A DNA stretch of 56,597 nucleotides from an uncultured Clostridium sp. (GCA_900555075.1 USJO01000003.1:1-56597); one strand, 5' to 3'; positions 1 to 8,046 are shown, counted from the stretch's first letter. Notes: generated from the sequence alone by a model not told the origin. Numbers and translations: made by a program.

Positions 1-55
1 TGGTCTTAGGAACCAGTACTTCGGTGTGGGGGTTCAAGTCCCTTCATCCGCACCA
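1..55 (+). tRNA. tRNA-Leu (UAG anticodon), 3' part only
   Basis: The window opens inside a tRNA. The visible part has the 3' half of the anticodon arm, with loop CTTAGGA giving anticodon UAG (Leu, CUA codons). A long class-II variable arm (TAC-TTCG-GTG hairpin) is typical of leucine tRNAs. The T arm carries GTTCAAGT, and the 3' acceptor strand CATCCGC is followed by discriminator A and an encoded CCA ending at 55. The 5' half lies outside the window. Confidence 0.9.
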
Positions 56-61
56 ATGACG

Positions 62-129
62 TATCTGTTCGAACTAAAGAACAGATAGATACAAAAATCA
101 ATCAGAAAATAAATCTGGTTGATTTTTTT
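62..129 (+). terminator. Hairpin plus Rho-independent terminator after tRNA-Leu
   Basis: A 9-bp perfect hairpin (arms 62-70 and 79-87) is followed by a second stem (96-106 with 114-124, one G-U pair) that ends in a run of T. The second is a good intrinsic terminator for the tRNA transcript. Confidence 0.75.
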
Positions 130-424
130 GTTGCCTAAAAACAATATTAAAATCATCCAATTGTTAATGATGTAGCAAGAAAAATTAGACCAACAGATGA
201 ACTTAATAATACTAATATTAAAAAGAAAAATAATATGGAATTAAAATAAGGAGTTTAATGAATGGAAAATGAAAAAGTTCAATATTTAATAAATATGATA
301 AATGATATGGATATAAAAGATTTGTTTAATAATATTAAAGTATACTTAAAAATATTCTAAATTATTGTAAAAATTAAAAGTTATTGATATAATATTTTTG
401 AATTAAACAATAGAAGGTGAAAAA
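130..424 (+). other. Gene-poor leader with a possible gene remnant
   Basis: Apart from the 32-codon frame at 262-360, this stretch shows an open frame from 151 to a TAA at 247-249 with protein-like composition (it contains VNDVARKIRPTDEL) but no start codon. It may be the 3' tail of a decayed gene. I do not recognise the family. Confidence 0.3.
262..360 (+). CDS. Small hypothetical protein (32 aa)
   Basis: ATG at 262 is preceded by AAGGAG at 249-254. The 32-residue product (begins MENEKVQYLI) is charged, without a membrane segment or recognisable motif. The ribosome site is the main support. It could also be a remnant, since the upstream frame looks decayed. Confidence 0.35.
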   Translation: MENEKVQYLINMINDMDIKDLFNNIKVYLKIF

Positions 425-2059
425 ATGCAAGAATTTTCATTAAAGTTAGAGAGTCCAATAAATGGAATTTATTTAAATTCAGAAACTATTGAATTATTAA
501 GTATAATTCAATGTGAAAATATGGAAGAATTAAAAGATTTTGCAATTAATTGTTCTCAGTTAAATATTTCTGAAGAAGATTTAACTAGTTGGAATGGTAA
601 CGATATTGAGGCTATAAAAAGAATGCTTGTCGAACAATATAAGAGCACATTACTATCAATGGAACAAAGTATTAAAAACAGAAGAAATGTTTTGAAATCA
701 GCATTAAAGCATTCGGGAATTACTGCTGATGAAGTAGATGCATACATTTCAGTATTTCAAAATGATGGTTATGAAGGTATTAAGAAAAAATTAAAAGCAG
801 AGAACCCTAAAAGTTATGATATTTTTACAGAAAAAGCTCATAGATTTATTGGAACAGAAAGAGATCAAATGACAAGCATAACTTATGAAGAATTATCTGG
901 ATTAAATGATATTTTATCTAATCATAATACTATTCTAATAGGAGCAGGAAGGTATTATGATGTTACCAAAAAAATGTATGATGAACATATACCAAATATG
1001 GAAAAATATGATTTTTATTATGCTCAAAGAGGTCTAGATTTTTGCTATAAAAATGGAATGTATGCAAGATACCATACATTATTAGATAAACAAACAATGG
1101 AAGAACATTTAATAGGAAAGCCAAAAGAATATGTTTTAGGAGAACTGCAAAAATATGTAAAGAAATCTATAGATTTTATTTCAAAATATAATGAGGAGCA
1201 TAAGATAAATGGAAAAGGATTAATATGTTCTGTAGATTTGTTTAATGAGATAATTTCTTTTGATGAACCATACAGAAATATGTGGCAAGAATTATATGGA
1301 ATTTCTAACGAAGAATTAGTTAGCATTTTTCAGTATGCATTAGAAAACAAACCAGATGAAGTAACATATGTATATAATGAACCGTTTTTGGAAAATCCTG
1401 AAAGAAGAAAAGCTGTAATAGAACAGTTATCTCGACTTAACGAACTATCTCCTGGATTAATTGATACAATTGGTACTCAGATGCATATTGAGATGACACA
1501 AAATATAAATGATATTAGATATTGTTATGAGGATCTTAAAAGATTAGAACAATTAGGAATTGGAACTCAAATAACAGAATTTGATATGTGTTTACCAGAA
1601 AGATTTATGTTTGATGAAAACGGGAAAATACGTTCTGAGCAAGATTTGGTAGAACTTATTAATAGTAAAATAAGTAAAAGTGGTATTACTATTGGAAGTA
1701 TAGCAGAGTTTAAATCAATGAGAATGGATGAAATTTCAAAAGCTATTGAAGAAACAGGAATACAGTTAGATGGAATAACATATTGGTCTATAAGTGATAT
1801 ATTAGATCATAATTTAGAAAGAACTAATAAAAAAACTTATGAACAAGGTTTACAAAGGGATATAGCTCAGACAAGGTATGCAGGATTATACTCTAAGTTA
1901 GAAAGAAGTAAAACTATTTCTACACAAAGATTAGGGCAAGAAACTTTAGAAGAACAAAAAGAAACGGCATTCTTAGATGAGATAGAACAAGAACAAGTAA
2001 GACAAGAAAAAACAATTACAAACCAAAGAAAGAGTCAAAAAAATGAACGAAATGTATAG
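425..2059 (+). CDS. Intracellular GH10-like (endo-1,4-beta-xylanase family) protein
   Basis: 544 aa with no signal peptide. Residues about 165-490 carry the order of motifs seen in glycoside hydrolase family 10: YHTLLDKQ near 216 (family HTLVWH), DLFNE with the putative acid/base Glu275 (family DVVNE), YNEP near 317, TQMH near 351 (family GLQGH), ITEFD with putative nucleophile Glu385 (family TELD), and YWSISD near 453 (family FWGVSD). The first 160 residues and the charged tail after 495 are outside the domain. Both expected catalytic glutamates are present, so activity is possible, but absence of export and divergence around the sugar-binding motifs make the true substrate uncertain. ATG at 425 has upstream AAGGTG. 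The next gene starts 12 nt downstream, suggesting cotranscription. Confidence 0.7.
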   Translation: MQEFSLKLESPINGIYLNSETIELLSIIQCENMEELKDFAINCSQLNISEEDLTSWNGNDIEAIKRMLVEQYKSTLLSMEQSIKNRRNVLKSALKHSGITADEVDAYISVFQNDGYEGIKKKLKAENPKSYDIFTEKAHRFIGTERDQMTSITYEELSGLNDILSNHNTILIGAGRYYDVTKKMYDEHIPNMEKYDFYYAQRGLDFCYKNGMYARYHTLLDKQTMEEHLIGKPKEYVLGELQKYVKKSIDFISKYNEEHKINGKGLICSVDLFNEIISFDEPYRNMWQELYGISNEELVSIFQYALENKPDEVTYVYNEPFLENPERRKAVIEQLSRLNELSPGLIDTIGTQMHIEMTQNINDIRYCYEDLKRLEQLGIGTQITEFDMCLPERFMFDENGKIRSEQDLVELINSKISKSGITIGSIAEFKSMRMDEISKAIEETGIQLDGITYWSISDILDHNLERTNKKTYEQGLQRDIAQTRYAGLYSKLERSKTISTQRLGQETLEEQKETAFLDEIEQEQVRQEKTITNQRKSQKNERNV

Positions 2060-2071
2060 GAGATTTATAAT

Positions 2072-2527
2072 ATGGTTGATATTGAATATGCAAATGCATA
2101 TAGTGAAGTATTAGAAATATTAAAATATATTCCAATAGAAGATTATGATAAAATACCAAAAAACAGAATTAATTTGTTTAAAGCATATGCAAATAATGAC
2201 CATGCTTTTTGCTATGACACTACCAAAACATTAGAGGAACAAAATGTATCAAAAACTGCAAAAGCAATTATTGCGATTTTATTTAGAGATTATTGGGCTA
2301 CAGAATTACAAAAAGAAAAAATTATTGCTAAACAAAATTACGATAGAATGCAATTAGAAGAAAAAAGGAAAGAAAGATACAATTCTGATAATCTTTTTAA
2401 GAAAAATAAGAAAAAAAATATTTTAGATGGTACTGAACAAGAGCAGAAATTAGCTTTAATAGAAATAAATAATATTAAATGGTATAAAAAAGTATGGAAA
2501 TTTATAATACGATATTTCAAAAAATAA
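2072..2527 (+). CDS. Hypothetical protein paired with the GH10-like gene
   Basis: 151 aa, soluble and lysine-rich, with a helical N-terminal half (residues 1-90) and a basic, probably coiled region (95-130). I do not recognise a named family. It starts 12 nt after the GH10-like stop with AGGAGA as ribosome site, so the two are likely one transcript, ended by the hairpin at 2566-2594. Confidence 0.7.
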   Translation: MVDIEYANAYSEVLEILKYIPIEDYDKIPKNRINLFKAYANNDHAFCYDTTKTLEEQNVSKTAKAIIAILFRDYWATELQKEKIIAKQNYDRMQLEEKRKERYNSDNLFKKNKKKNILDGTEQEQKLALIEINNIKWYKKVWKFIIRYFKK

Positions 2528-2565
2528 AAAATTTATTTAAAAAAATAATTAAATAAATCCACAAC

Positions 2566-2594
2566 AAAAAATCGACTTATATAGTCGATTTTTT
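2566..2594 (+). terminator. Intrinsic terminator, 12-bp perfect stem
   Basis: Stem AAAAAATCGACT / AGTCGATTTTTT with loop TATAT. A- and T-runs on either side allow it to work in both directions. Confidence 0.85.
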
Positions 2595-2666
2595 GTATCT
2601 CAAATACAAAGTGAGCTTAAACTTCACTCCTTATTTGATTTATACAATTTTTAAATTTCTCAATGC

Positions 2667-2695
2667 TCATATATTTTATATCTTGTACATACTAT
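2667..2695 (+). promoter_or_regulatory. Possible sigma-E-type sporulation promoter for spoIIM
   Basis: TCATATA at 2667-2673 and CATACTAT at 2688-2695 with a 14-bp spacer resemble the sigma-E elements (CATACANT at -10). It lies 20 bp upstream of the spoIIM start. spoIIM is a mother-cell gene in Bacillus, so the assignment fits, but it rests on pattern matching only. Confidence 0.4.
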
Positions 2696-2715
2696 TAAAG
2701 AGAGTGGAGGAAAGT

Positions 2716-3364
2716 ATGAAAAAATTTAATAGAAGATATACTAGAAAGTATGGAAGTATTATTAGCACACATATTCAAAAAAACAGCAGAGAATATGCTA
2801 TTGCTAGTATTATTTTTGTAATTGGGCTCTTATTAGGAATAGTTTTTGTTAATAATTTAGGTGAAGAACAGGTTACAGAGATAAGTACATATTTAACTAG
2901 TTCTATTACTTCATTAAAAGAGAATCGGAGAAATAAATGAATTAGTAATTTTAAAGGAATCTATAGAAAAAAACATACTAATTGTAGTATTATTGTGGCT
3001 TATAGGTTCAACGGTAATTGGACTGCTTCTAGTATATTTTATAGTGTGTTTTAAGGGATTTTGCTTTGGATTTACTACTTCTTCAATTATATATATATTA
3101 GGCACTAGTAAAGGGATGATTCTTTTTTTATCTACTATGTTATTAAAGAATATTATTGCAATTCCTTGTACTGTTGCATTAGCAGTTAGTGGAATGAAGC
3201 TATATAAATCCATTATGCAGGATAGAAGAAAAGAGAACATTAAACTTGAAGTTATTAGGCATACATTTTTTTCTCTTTTTATATTAATGTTGCTTATACT
3301 TTCCTCTTTTATAGATGTCTATATATCTCAAAACATTTTGAAATATTGCTTAAAATACCTATAA
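2716..3364 (+). pseudogene. spoIIM: Stage II sporulation protein M, with a single-base frameshift
   Basis: SpoIIM is the membrane scaffold of the SpoIID-M-P peptidoglycan machine that drives engulfment. Frame 1 (ATG 2716, AAAGT-proximal site GTGGAGG) encodes 74 aa with a basic N-terminus and one membrane span, ending at TGA 2938-2940. The rest, from about 2918 to the stop at 3364, is in the next frame (RIGEINELV onward) with four further spans and the family-like KGFCFGFT segment. The frame changes in or near the A run at 2916-2919. Removing one A would give a continuous 215-aa protein, close to the 214 aa of Bacillus SpoIIM. It is either a real mutation, a read error in a homopolymer, or slippage-rescued expression. 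Confidence 0.8.
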
Positions 3365-3432
3365 ACAAGTTCTAAAAAGTCAAAACGTGAATATATATAA
3401 TTAATATGAAAATGAAGAGAGGAGAGTAGTAT

Positions 3433-3732
3433 ATGAATATAGATGAAAGGAAACAAATGACAAGCAATACAATTCAAAATGTAATTTTGGAAAATAGAGA
3501 AAAACTGACAATTTCAGGTGTTTTAGATGTGCTTAGTTTTGATGACCAAATTGTAATACTTGAAACAGATCTTGGACTATTAACAGTTAAGGGAGAAAAT
3601 TTAAGAATTAACAAATTAAGTCTTGACACGACCGAAGTTATTGTTGAAGGAACAATTATAAATTTGTCCTATTCAGAGAAAAATTTAGACAAGAAGTCGG
3701 GTGGCTCTATTATCGGCAAAATATTTAAATAA
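3433..3732 (+). CDS. yabP: Sporulation protein YabP
   Basis: 99 aa. The central region (ISGVLDVLSFDDQIV... followed by GLLTVKGENLRI) has the YabP/YqfC pattern, a small beta-rich protein made in the mother cell. Length equals Bacillus YabP. AGAGGAGAG precedes the ATG at 3433. It is followed 16 nt later by yabQ, as in Bacillus and Clostridium, where the pair supports spore cortex formation. Confidence 0.85.
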   Translation: MNIDERKQMTSNTIQNVILENREKLTISGVLDVLSFDDQIVILETDLGLLTVKGENLRINKLSLDTTEVIVEGTIINLSYSEKNLDKKSGGSIIGKIFK

Positions 3733-3748
3733 AATGGGGGTTCTATAA

Positions 3749-4249
3749 ATGCAAAATCAAGCATATGCTTTCTTAATTTTTATCTTAAATGGACTTATAG
3801 TTGGTATTTTATTTGATGTATTTAGAATACTTAGGAAAGCATTTAAAACCTCAGATTTTATTACATATATTCAAGATATAATATTTTGGATTTCTAGTGG
3901 ACTTATCTTATTATATTCAATATTCAAATTTAACAATGGAGAATTAAGACTATTTATACTATTAGGAATAATCCTTGGAATGTCAATACACCTACTAGTC
4001 TTTAGCAAAATATTTATTACGGTTACAGTCTATATAATTAATATAACAAAGAAAGCATTTAATTTTTTGATTATTATATCAATAAAATACTTATTTAAAA
4101 TAATGAATAAGTTAATAATAAAGCCTGTTATATTTCTATATAAAAAAGCTTACAAGCTTATGAAGAAAATAATGTCGTTTTTTATAAATAAATTTAAAAA
4201 ACTGTTTTTTAATAATAGAATTTATAAAAGCAAGAAGGATTTTGTGTGA
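3749..4249 (+). CDS. yabQ: Spore cortex biosynthesis protein YabQ
   Basis: 166 aa membrane protein. Three to four spans occupy the first 110 residues (the first, AFLIFILNGLIVGILFDVFR, carries the family-like GxxxDxFR end) and the C-terminus is very basic. Bacillus YabQ is a membrane protein required for cortex assembly. GGGGGT ribosome site; immediately downstream of yabP. Confidence 0.85.
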   Translation: MQNQAYAFLIFILNGLIVGILFDVFRILRKAFKTSDFITYIQDIIFWISSGLILLYSIFKFNNGELRLFILLGIILGMSIHLLVFSKIFITVTVYIINITKKAFNFLIIISIKYLFKIMNKLIIKPVIFLYKKAYKLMKKIMSFFINKFKKLFFNNRIYKSKKDFV

Positions 4250-4316
4250 ATTTGTAGAATATTAATATAGATAGTGTTATGCTATATTTATTTGTAATGG
4301 ATTTCAGGAGATACTA

Positions 4317-4589
4317 ATGAAAATTAAGAAGATATATAAAAAGCTATTCTTTATAATAATAGCTGTGTATTTAATATATATATTTGTAAGTCAGCAAAAA
4401 ACTATAAATTCTTATAAAACTGCACAAAGGTATTATTCAGAGCAAATCGTTGAAAAGACTGCATATAAAGAGGTTTTATGCAATAAGAAAAATAATACAA
4501 ATTCAGAAGAATATATAGAAGAAGCGGCTCGAGAAAAATTAGATATGTATTTACCTAATGAAAGAGTTTATATAGATACTAGTAAATAA
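4317..4589 (+). CDS. divIC: FtsB/DivIC-family septum formation initiator
   Basis: 90 aa. One N-terminal membrane span (about residues 10-25), then a short helical coiled-coil stretch, and the C-terminal EEAAREKLDMYLPNERVY block typical of DivIC/FtsB proteins, which bridge FtsL and DivIB in the divisome. Position after yabP-yabQ matches the Bacillus yabP-yabQ-divIC order, which supports the call. The start is ATG 4317 preceded by CAGGAG. Confidence 0.8.
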   Translation: MKIKKIYKKLFFIIIAVYLIYIFVSQQKTINSYKTAQRYYSEQIVEKTAYKEVLCNKKNNTNSEEYIEEAAREKLDMYLPNERVYIDTSK

Positions 4590-4696
4590 AGGTGGGGAAG
4601 GTGTTTACCTACCTTTAAATTTTAAATTATTTCTAAAAAATTTATTTCCAATAATTCCCAGATAATATTAATACAAATAAAAGGAGGATATATAAT

Positions 4697-6022
4697 ATGG
4701 AATTAGAAGAATTAACACTTATAGAATTACGTGAAAAAGCAAAAGATGAGGGAATAAAAAACCCCACAAAATTTAAAAAAGATGAACTTATATCTATTTT
4801 AAAAGAAAAAATGTCTGAAAACAATGTACAAGCTGTTACAGAAGTAAAAAGTGAATTTAAAGAGGTTATAACTGAAGAAGGATACAAACTTACAAGTGAA
4901 GGAGACGAAGTTGTTGAAGGTATTTTAGAGGTTTTGCCAGATGGTTATGGATTTTTAAGAGGAGATAACTATTTACCTACTGCAAAAGATGTTTATGTAT
5001 CTCCAATTCAAATTAAAAGATTCAGATTAGATACTGGTGACAAAGTAAGAGGAATTAAGAGGACTCCAAAAGAGGGAGAAAAATTCCCAGCACTAATATT
5101 TGTAGGAGCAGTTAATGGTGAACATCCTGAAAATGCGATGAAGAGACGTTCTTTTGACGACTTAATACCAATCTATCCTAAAGATAGAATCAGATTAGAA
5201 ACTATGCAGAACGAATATACAATGAGAATAATGGATTTATTGTGCCCAATAGGTAAAGGTCAAAGAGGTATGATTGTTGCACCTCCAAAGGCTGGTAAAA
5301 CGACTATTCTAAAGAAAATTGCAAATAGTATAACTACAAATAATCCAGAAGCAGAATTAATAGTATTACTTATTGATGAGCGACCTGAAGAAGTTACTGA
5401 TATGAAACGTTCCATAAAGGGGGATGTTATTTATTCTACCTTTGATGAATTACCAGAGCATCATGTAAAAGTTGCAGAAATGGTGTTAGAAAGAGGGAAG
5501 AGGTTAGTAGAGCAACACAAAGATGTAGTAATACTTTTAGATAGTATTACAAGACTTGCAAGAGCATATAACCTTGTTGTTCCAGCTTCAGGAAGAACTC
5601 TATCAGGAGGTTTAGATCCTGCTGCACTACACAAACCAAAAAGATTTTTTGGTGCTGCAAGAAATACAGAAGATGCAGGAAGTTTGACTATCTTAGCAAC
5701 CGCACTTGTAGAAACAGGAAGTAGAATGGATGATGTTATATTTGAAGAGTTTAAAGGAACAGGTAATATGGAGGTTCACCTAGATAGAGCTTTATCAGAA
5801 AAACGTATATTCCCAGCAATTGACATAAATAAGTCTGGAACAAGAAAGGAAGAATTACTACTTTCAAAAGAAGAATTAGAAACAATATTTGCTTTAAGAA
5901 AGACAATGTCAAATATGAATACACAAGAAATGACTGAACAAATTATGGAACAAATTGTAACAACAAAATCAAATGCAGAATTTTTAGAAAGAGTAAATAT
6001 ATTTTTAAAAAATAATAAATAG
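4697..6022 (+). CDS. rho: Transcription termination factor Rho
   Basis: 441 aa hexameric RNA-dependent ATPase. A SAP-like N-terminal segment (1-45) is followed by the OB-fold RNA-binding domain (about 68-145, with PDGYGFLR) and the RecA-like motor: Walker A APPKAGKT near 195-202, Walker B VVILLDSITR, and the R-loop/Q-loop region SGRTLSGGLDPAAL. An excellent AAAGGAGG precedes the ATG. The gene ends 78 bp before the left prophage junction, so the insertion does not break it. Confidence 0.97.
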   Translation: MELEELTLIELREKAKDEGIKNPTKFKKDELISILKEKMSENNVQAVTEVKSEFKEVITEEGYKLTSEGDEVVEGILEVLPDGYGFLRGDNYLPTAKDVYVSPIQIKRFRLDTGDKVRGIKRTPKEGEKFPALIFVGAVNGEHPENAMKRRSFDDLIPIYPKDRIRLETMQNEYTMRIMDLLCPIGKGQRGMIVAPPKAGKTTILKKIANSITTNNPEAELIVLLIDERPEEVTDMKRSIKGDVIYSTFDELPEHHVKVAEMVLERGKRLVEQHKDVVILLDSITRLARAYNLVVPASGRTLSGGLDPAALHKPKRFFGAARNTEDAGSLTILATALVETGSRMDDVIFEEFKGTGNMEVHLDRALSEKRIFPAIDINKSGTRKEELLLSKEELETIFALRKTMSNMNTQEMTEQIMEQIVTTKSNAEFLERVNIFLKNNK

Positions 6023-6100
6023 ATTAGCGAAGTTATACTTGTAAGTGAGTAGGGAAAGGAGAAAACAATACAAAATTTCTCTACTTGTTTACAATAAAAC

Positions 6101-6128
6101 ATTGCACAAAATCAAAGATTTAGGCAAT
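6101..6128 (+). repeat. attL: 28-bp Xer-type attachment site (11-6-11)
   Basis: Left arm ATTGCACAAAA (6101-6111), centre TCAAAG (6112-6117), right arm ATTTAGGCAAT (6118-6128). Left arm and centre are identical to attR at 11962. The right arm differs, as expected if it came from the phage attP. The 11-6-11 layout matches dif sites, and the arm resembles the XerC arm of E. coli dif (GGTGCGCATAA). Confidence 0.75.
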
Positions 6129-6150
6129 ATTTATATAATAATACTAGATA

Positions 6151-6181
6151 ACAGTAGTTTATTCAAACTACTGTTTTTTTT
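6151..6181 (+). terminator. Intrinsic terminator inside the left end of the prophage
   Basis: Stem ACAGTAGTTT (6151-6160) and AAACTACTGT (6165-6174), loop ATTC, then seven T. In the circular phage form it lies just after the att site and would separate the rightmost small gene from the ssDNA-binding gene. Confidence 0.8.
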
Positions 6182-6210
6182 ACTCAATAATTATTAAAGG
6201 AGGAAGTTTA

Positions 6211-6456
6211 ATGTCAAATGATTTAGTTTTTGTTGGTTATCGTGAAGGGGTAAGTAAAAAAGAAAAAAAATATTATGTTTTAAGTTTTATAACATACCCA
6301 ACACCAACAAAAGATGGTAATTGTGTTTATTCTACTAATGTTGATATTTTCGTAGATTTTGATAAATATAATCAATTTATAAACGAAAATGATTTATTGT
6401 CTATCGTTACTGTTCCTTATATTATTTTTGGGGACAAAGTTCGTTATTATTTATAG
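6211..6456 (+). CDS. Putative phage ssDNA-binding protein (pV-like)
   Basis: 81 aa, first gene of the phage operon, with a strong AAAGGAGG site. The sequence alternates short beta strands and charged turns (VFVGYREG, KKYYVLSFIT, VDIFVDF, SIVTVPYIIFGDKVRYYL), the look of a small OB-fold. Filamentous phages place an ssDNA-binding protein of about 80-110 aa next to the coat genes to coat the packaged strand. No diagnostic motif is visible, so the call leans on size, position and fold impression. Confidence 0.5.
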   Translation: MSNDLVFVGYREGVSKKEKKYYVLSFITYPTPTKDGNCVYSTNVDIFVDFDKYNQFINENDLLSIVTVPYIIFGDKVRYYL

Positions 6457-6499
6457 TTACTAATTAGTAATATATACACTTTTGAAAGGAGTGATTTTG

Positions 6500-6712
6500 A
6501 TGGGAGAGGGGGAAACTGTTGTGGAAACTATGACTACTACTTTAGAGCCTTTAAAAACTGCATTAACATCTTCTATAACACCTACTCAAATAGTTGCTGT
6601 TTTAGCTGGTATGATTGGCGTAGGTATGACTTTCGTTTTAATGTGGTTTGGTGTTAGAAAACTTATTAGCATATTTAAAAAAGCCGTTACAAAAGGCAAG
6701 ATTTCTGTTTAA
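6500..6712 (+). CDS. Putative major coat protein (pVIII-like)
   Basis: 70 aa from ATG 6500, chosen because AAAGGAG lies at 6485-6491; an upstream TTG frame is in the ribosome site. Layout: acidic, amphipathic N-terminal stretch (1-25, starting MGEGETVVET), one hydrophobic span (about 30-52, IVAVLAGMIGVGMTFVLMWF), and a basic tail (KKAVTKGK) that would contact the ssDNA. This is the classic filamentous-phage coat design. There is no cleavable signal peptide, as in phage Pf3, so the protein may insert directly. It is followed at once by a strong terminator, as gene VIII of Ff phages is. Confidence 0.75.
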   Translation: MGEGETVVETMTTTLEPLKTALTSSITPTQIVAVLAGMIGVGMTFVLMWFGVRKLISIFKKAVTKGKISV

Positions 6713-6717
6713 TTAAT

Positions 6718-6739
6718 GGGGCATAAAGCCCCTTTTTTT
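6718..6739 (+). terminator. Strong terminator after the coat gene
   Basis: GGGGC (6718-6722), loop ATAAA, GCCCC (6728-6732), then seven T. It lies between the coat gene and downstream assembly genes, where partial termination would give many coat transcripts and few assembly transcripts, as in Ff phages. Confidence 0.85.
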
Positions 6740-6768
6740 ATAAAAAATTTAAAAATTAAGGAGTATTT

Positions 6769-6927
6769 ATGAATATTTATTTAATTAAAAGATTTTTAAA
6801 AAGTTTTTTAAAATTTTTTTCTTATAAGATTAGAAGAATTTTTCGTGATATAAATTCTACATTAAAATTTTTTTTATTATGTCTAATTATTTTAGCAATT
6901 ATAAGAGGTGTTGTAAATGGATATTGA
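6769..6927 (+). CDS. Small phage membrane protein (52 aa)
   Basis: ATG 6769 with AAGGAG at 6758-6763. Very basic N-terminal half (residues 1-32) then a single span (LLCLIILAII) near the C-terminus. It overlaps the Zot-type start by 11 nt, so translation is probably coupled. It could be a minor virion cap protein or an inner-membrane partner of the ATPase, which itself lacks a membrane anchor. I recognise no family. Confidence 0.6.
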   Translation: MNIYLIKRFLKSFLKFFSYKIRRIFRDINSTLKFFLLCLIILAIIRGVVNGY

Positions 6928-7621
6928 TTTATTGAGAGGCTCTTTAAATCCTAAAAATTTAATTGATATAGCTAAATACAAAAGACGTTTTAGAAAAGAA
7001 AACCCAGAATATTTTTATCCTGAAGGACTTTTGGTCTTTTGTGGTTCTCAAGGTTCAGGAAAAACCTTGTCGGCTGTTCAATATGTGAAAAAATTATGTA
7101 TTGAATATCCACGAGCAATACTTGTAACAAATACAAAAATTGAAGGGTTACCAGGGCATACTGCAGTTATTCCTTATAATGGTATAAGAAGCTTAACTAA
7201 GCATACAAACGGTCTTAATGGTGTAATTTACTTTATTGATGAAATACATCTTGAATTTAATTCTTTAGAAAGCAAAAATGTACCTATTGAAGTAATGATT
7301 GAGGTTTCTCAGCAAAGAAAACAAAGAAAACATATTGTAGGTACATCTCAAGTTTATATGCGTATGGCTAAGCCTTTGAGAGAACAGATAAAAAATGTTG
7401 TTATTTGTAAGAATTTTTTTAAATGTGTTCAATTTAACAGGTTAATTGATGGCGAAAGTTCTTATGAAGAAAATGGCAAATTTAAATTTGATACTGTTAA
7501 AAATTTCTTATGGTTTCATTCTCCAAAACTTTACAATTCTTACGATACTTACGCAAAAATGAAACGTTATTCTAAGGAATGGAAAGGAGTTAAAAGATTA
7601 AAAATTTATGATAACACGTAA
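6917..7621 (+). CDS. zot: Zot/pI-type filamentous phage assembly ATPase
   Basis: 234 aa. Walker A GSQGSGKT at residues 43-50 and Walker B VIYFIDEIH at 103-111, followed by SQQRKQRKHIVGTSQ, match zonula occludens toxin (Zot)/gene I proteins, the motor that extrudes ssDNA through the coat-protein assembly site at the membrane. Classical Zot/pI proteins carry a membrane span after the ATPase domain; here I see none, so only the cytosolic motor is present and a neighbouring small membrane protein may anchor it. This is the hallmark gene of inoviruses. Confidence 0.9.
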   Translation: MDIDLLRGSLNPKNLIDIAKYKRRFRKENPEYFYPEGLLVFCGSQGSGKTLSAVQYVKKLCIEYPRAILVTNTKIEGLPGHTAVIPYNGIRSLTKHTNGLNGVIYFIDEIHLEFNSLESKNVPIEVMIEVSQQRKQRKHIVGTSQVYMRMAKPLREQIKNVVICKNFFKCVQFNRLIDGESSYEENGKFKFDTVKNFLWFHSPKLYNSYDTYAKMKRYSKEWKGVKRLKIYDNT

Positions 7622-7754
7622 AAAAATTTGTAGATTTGATAGAGAAAAATTCAAAAAATTAAATTATAAAGATAAAGAAATTTATTATATTAATTTTTTA
7701 CGCAAAAATTTTTCATTAATTTATAGAAAGGAGTTTGTTAAATATGGATTATAG
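7608..7754 (+). CDS. Very small basic protein (48 aa), tentative
   Basis: ATG 7608 lies inside the end of the Zot-type gene and the frame runs to TAG 7752-7754, overlapping the next start at 7744. Composition is basic and hydrophilic, without a span. No ribosome site lies at a good distance (GGAAAGGAG is about 18 nt upstream), so translation would rely on coupling. Without it, 7622-7743 would be a gap between genes. Confidence 0.35.
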   Translation: MITRKKICRFDREKFKKLNYKDKEIYYINFLRKNFSLIYRKEFVKYGL

Positions 7755-7887
7755 TGAGATTATTTCATTAGTCGCAAAAGTTATTGAACAAGCTTTGCCT
7801 TTAGGCATAATATTTCTTTTAGCAGAGAGACTAATACAACTTTTTCTAACTTTTGCTTTTCCTAAAATATTCAAAGGGGGTATTTAA
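7744..7887 (+). CDS. Small phage membrane protein (47 aa), minor-coat candidate
   Basis: ATG 7744 follows AAAGGAG at a good distance. The product (starts MDYSEIISLV, ends KIFKGGI) has a short acidic N-terminus and one long hydrophobic stretch (about 18-40). The stop is immediately followed by the next ATG. In Ff phages the pVII/pIX cap proteins are about 32 aa single-span proteins, so this is a reasonable cap-protein analogue, but not provable from sequence. Confidence 0.6.
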   Translation: MDYSEIISLVAKVIEQALPLGIIFLLAERLIQLFLTFAFPKIFKGGI

Positions 7888-8046
7888 ATGTATTATGATA
7901 GTTATTTTCATTCTTTAATTAATAATACAAATTCAATTATAAGTATTCAAAATTCAATTTTATTATATTTGCAAGTTTTAGTTTTTTTAGTTAGTTTAAT
8001 TTTTGTTTATATTTTTTTAAATAATTCTTTAGAGAGGAGAAGTTAA
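7888..8046 (+). CDS. Small phage membrane protein (52 aa), minor-coat candidate
   Basis: ATG 7888 directly abuts the previous stop; GGGGG at 7876-7880 serves as ribosome site. Polar N-terminal half (residues 1-20) and one C-terminal span (about 26-45, LYLQVLVFLVSLIFVYIF) with a short basic tail. Its stop directly touches the ATG of the pIII-like gene. A second cap-protein analogue is the simplest reading. Confidence 0.6.
   Translation: MYYDSYFHSLINNTNSIISIQNSILLYLQVLVFLVSLIFVYIFLNNSLERRS

Noticed and set aside
6482..6712. Coat gene starting at TTG 6482
   Set aside because: That codon lies before the AAAGGAG ribosome site; ATG 6500 is correctly spaced.
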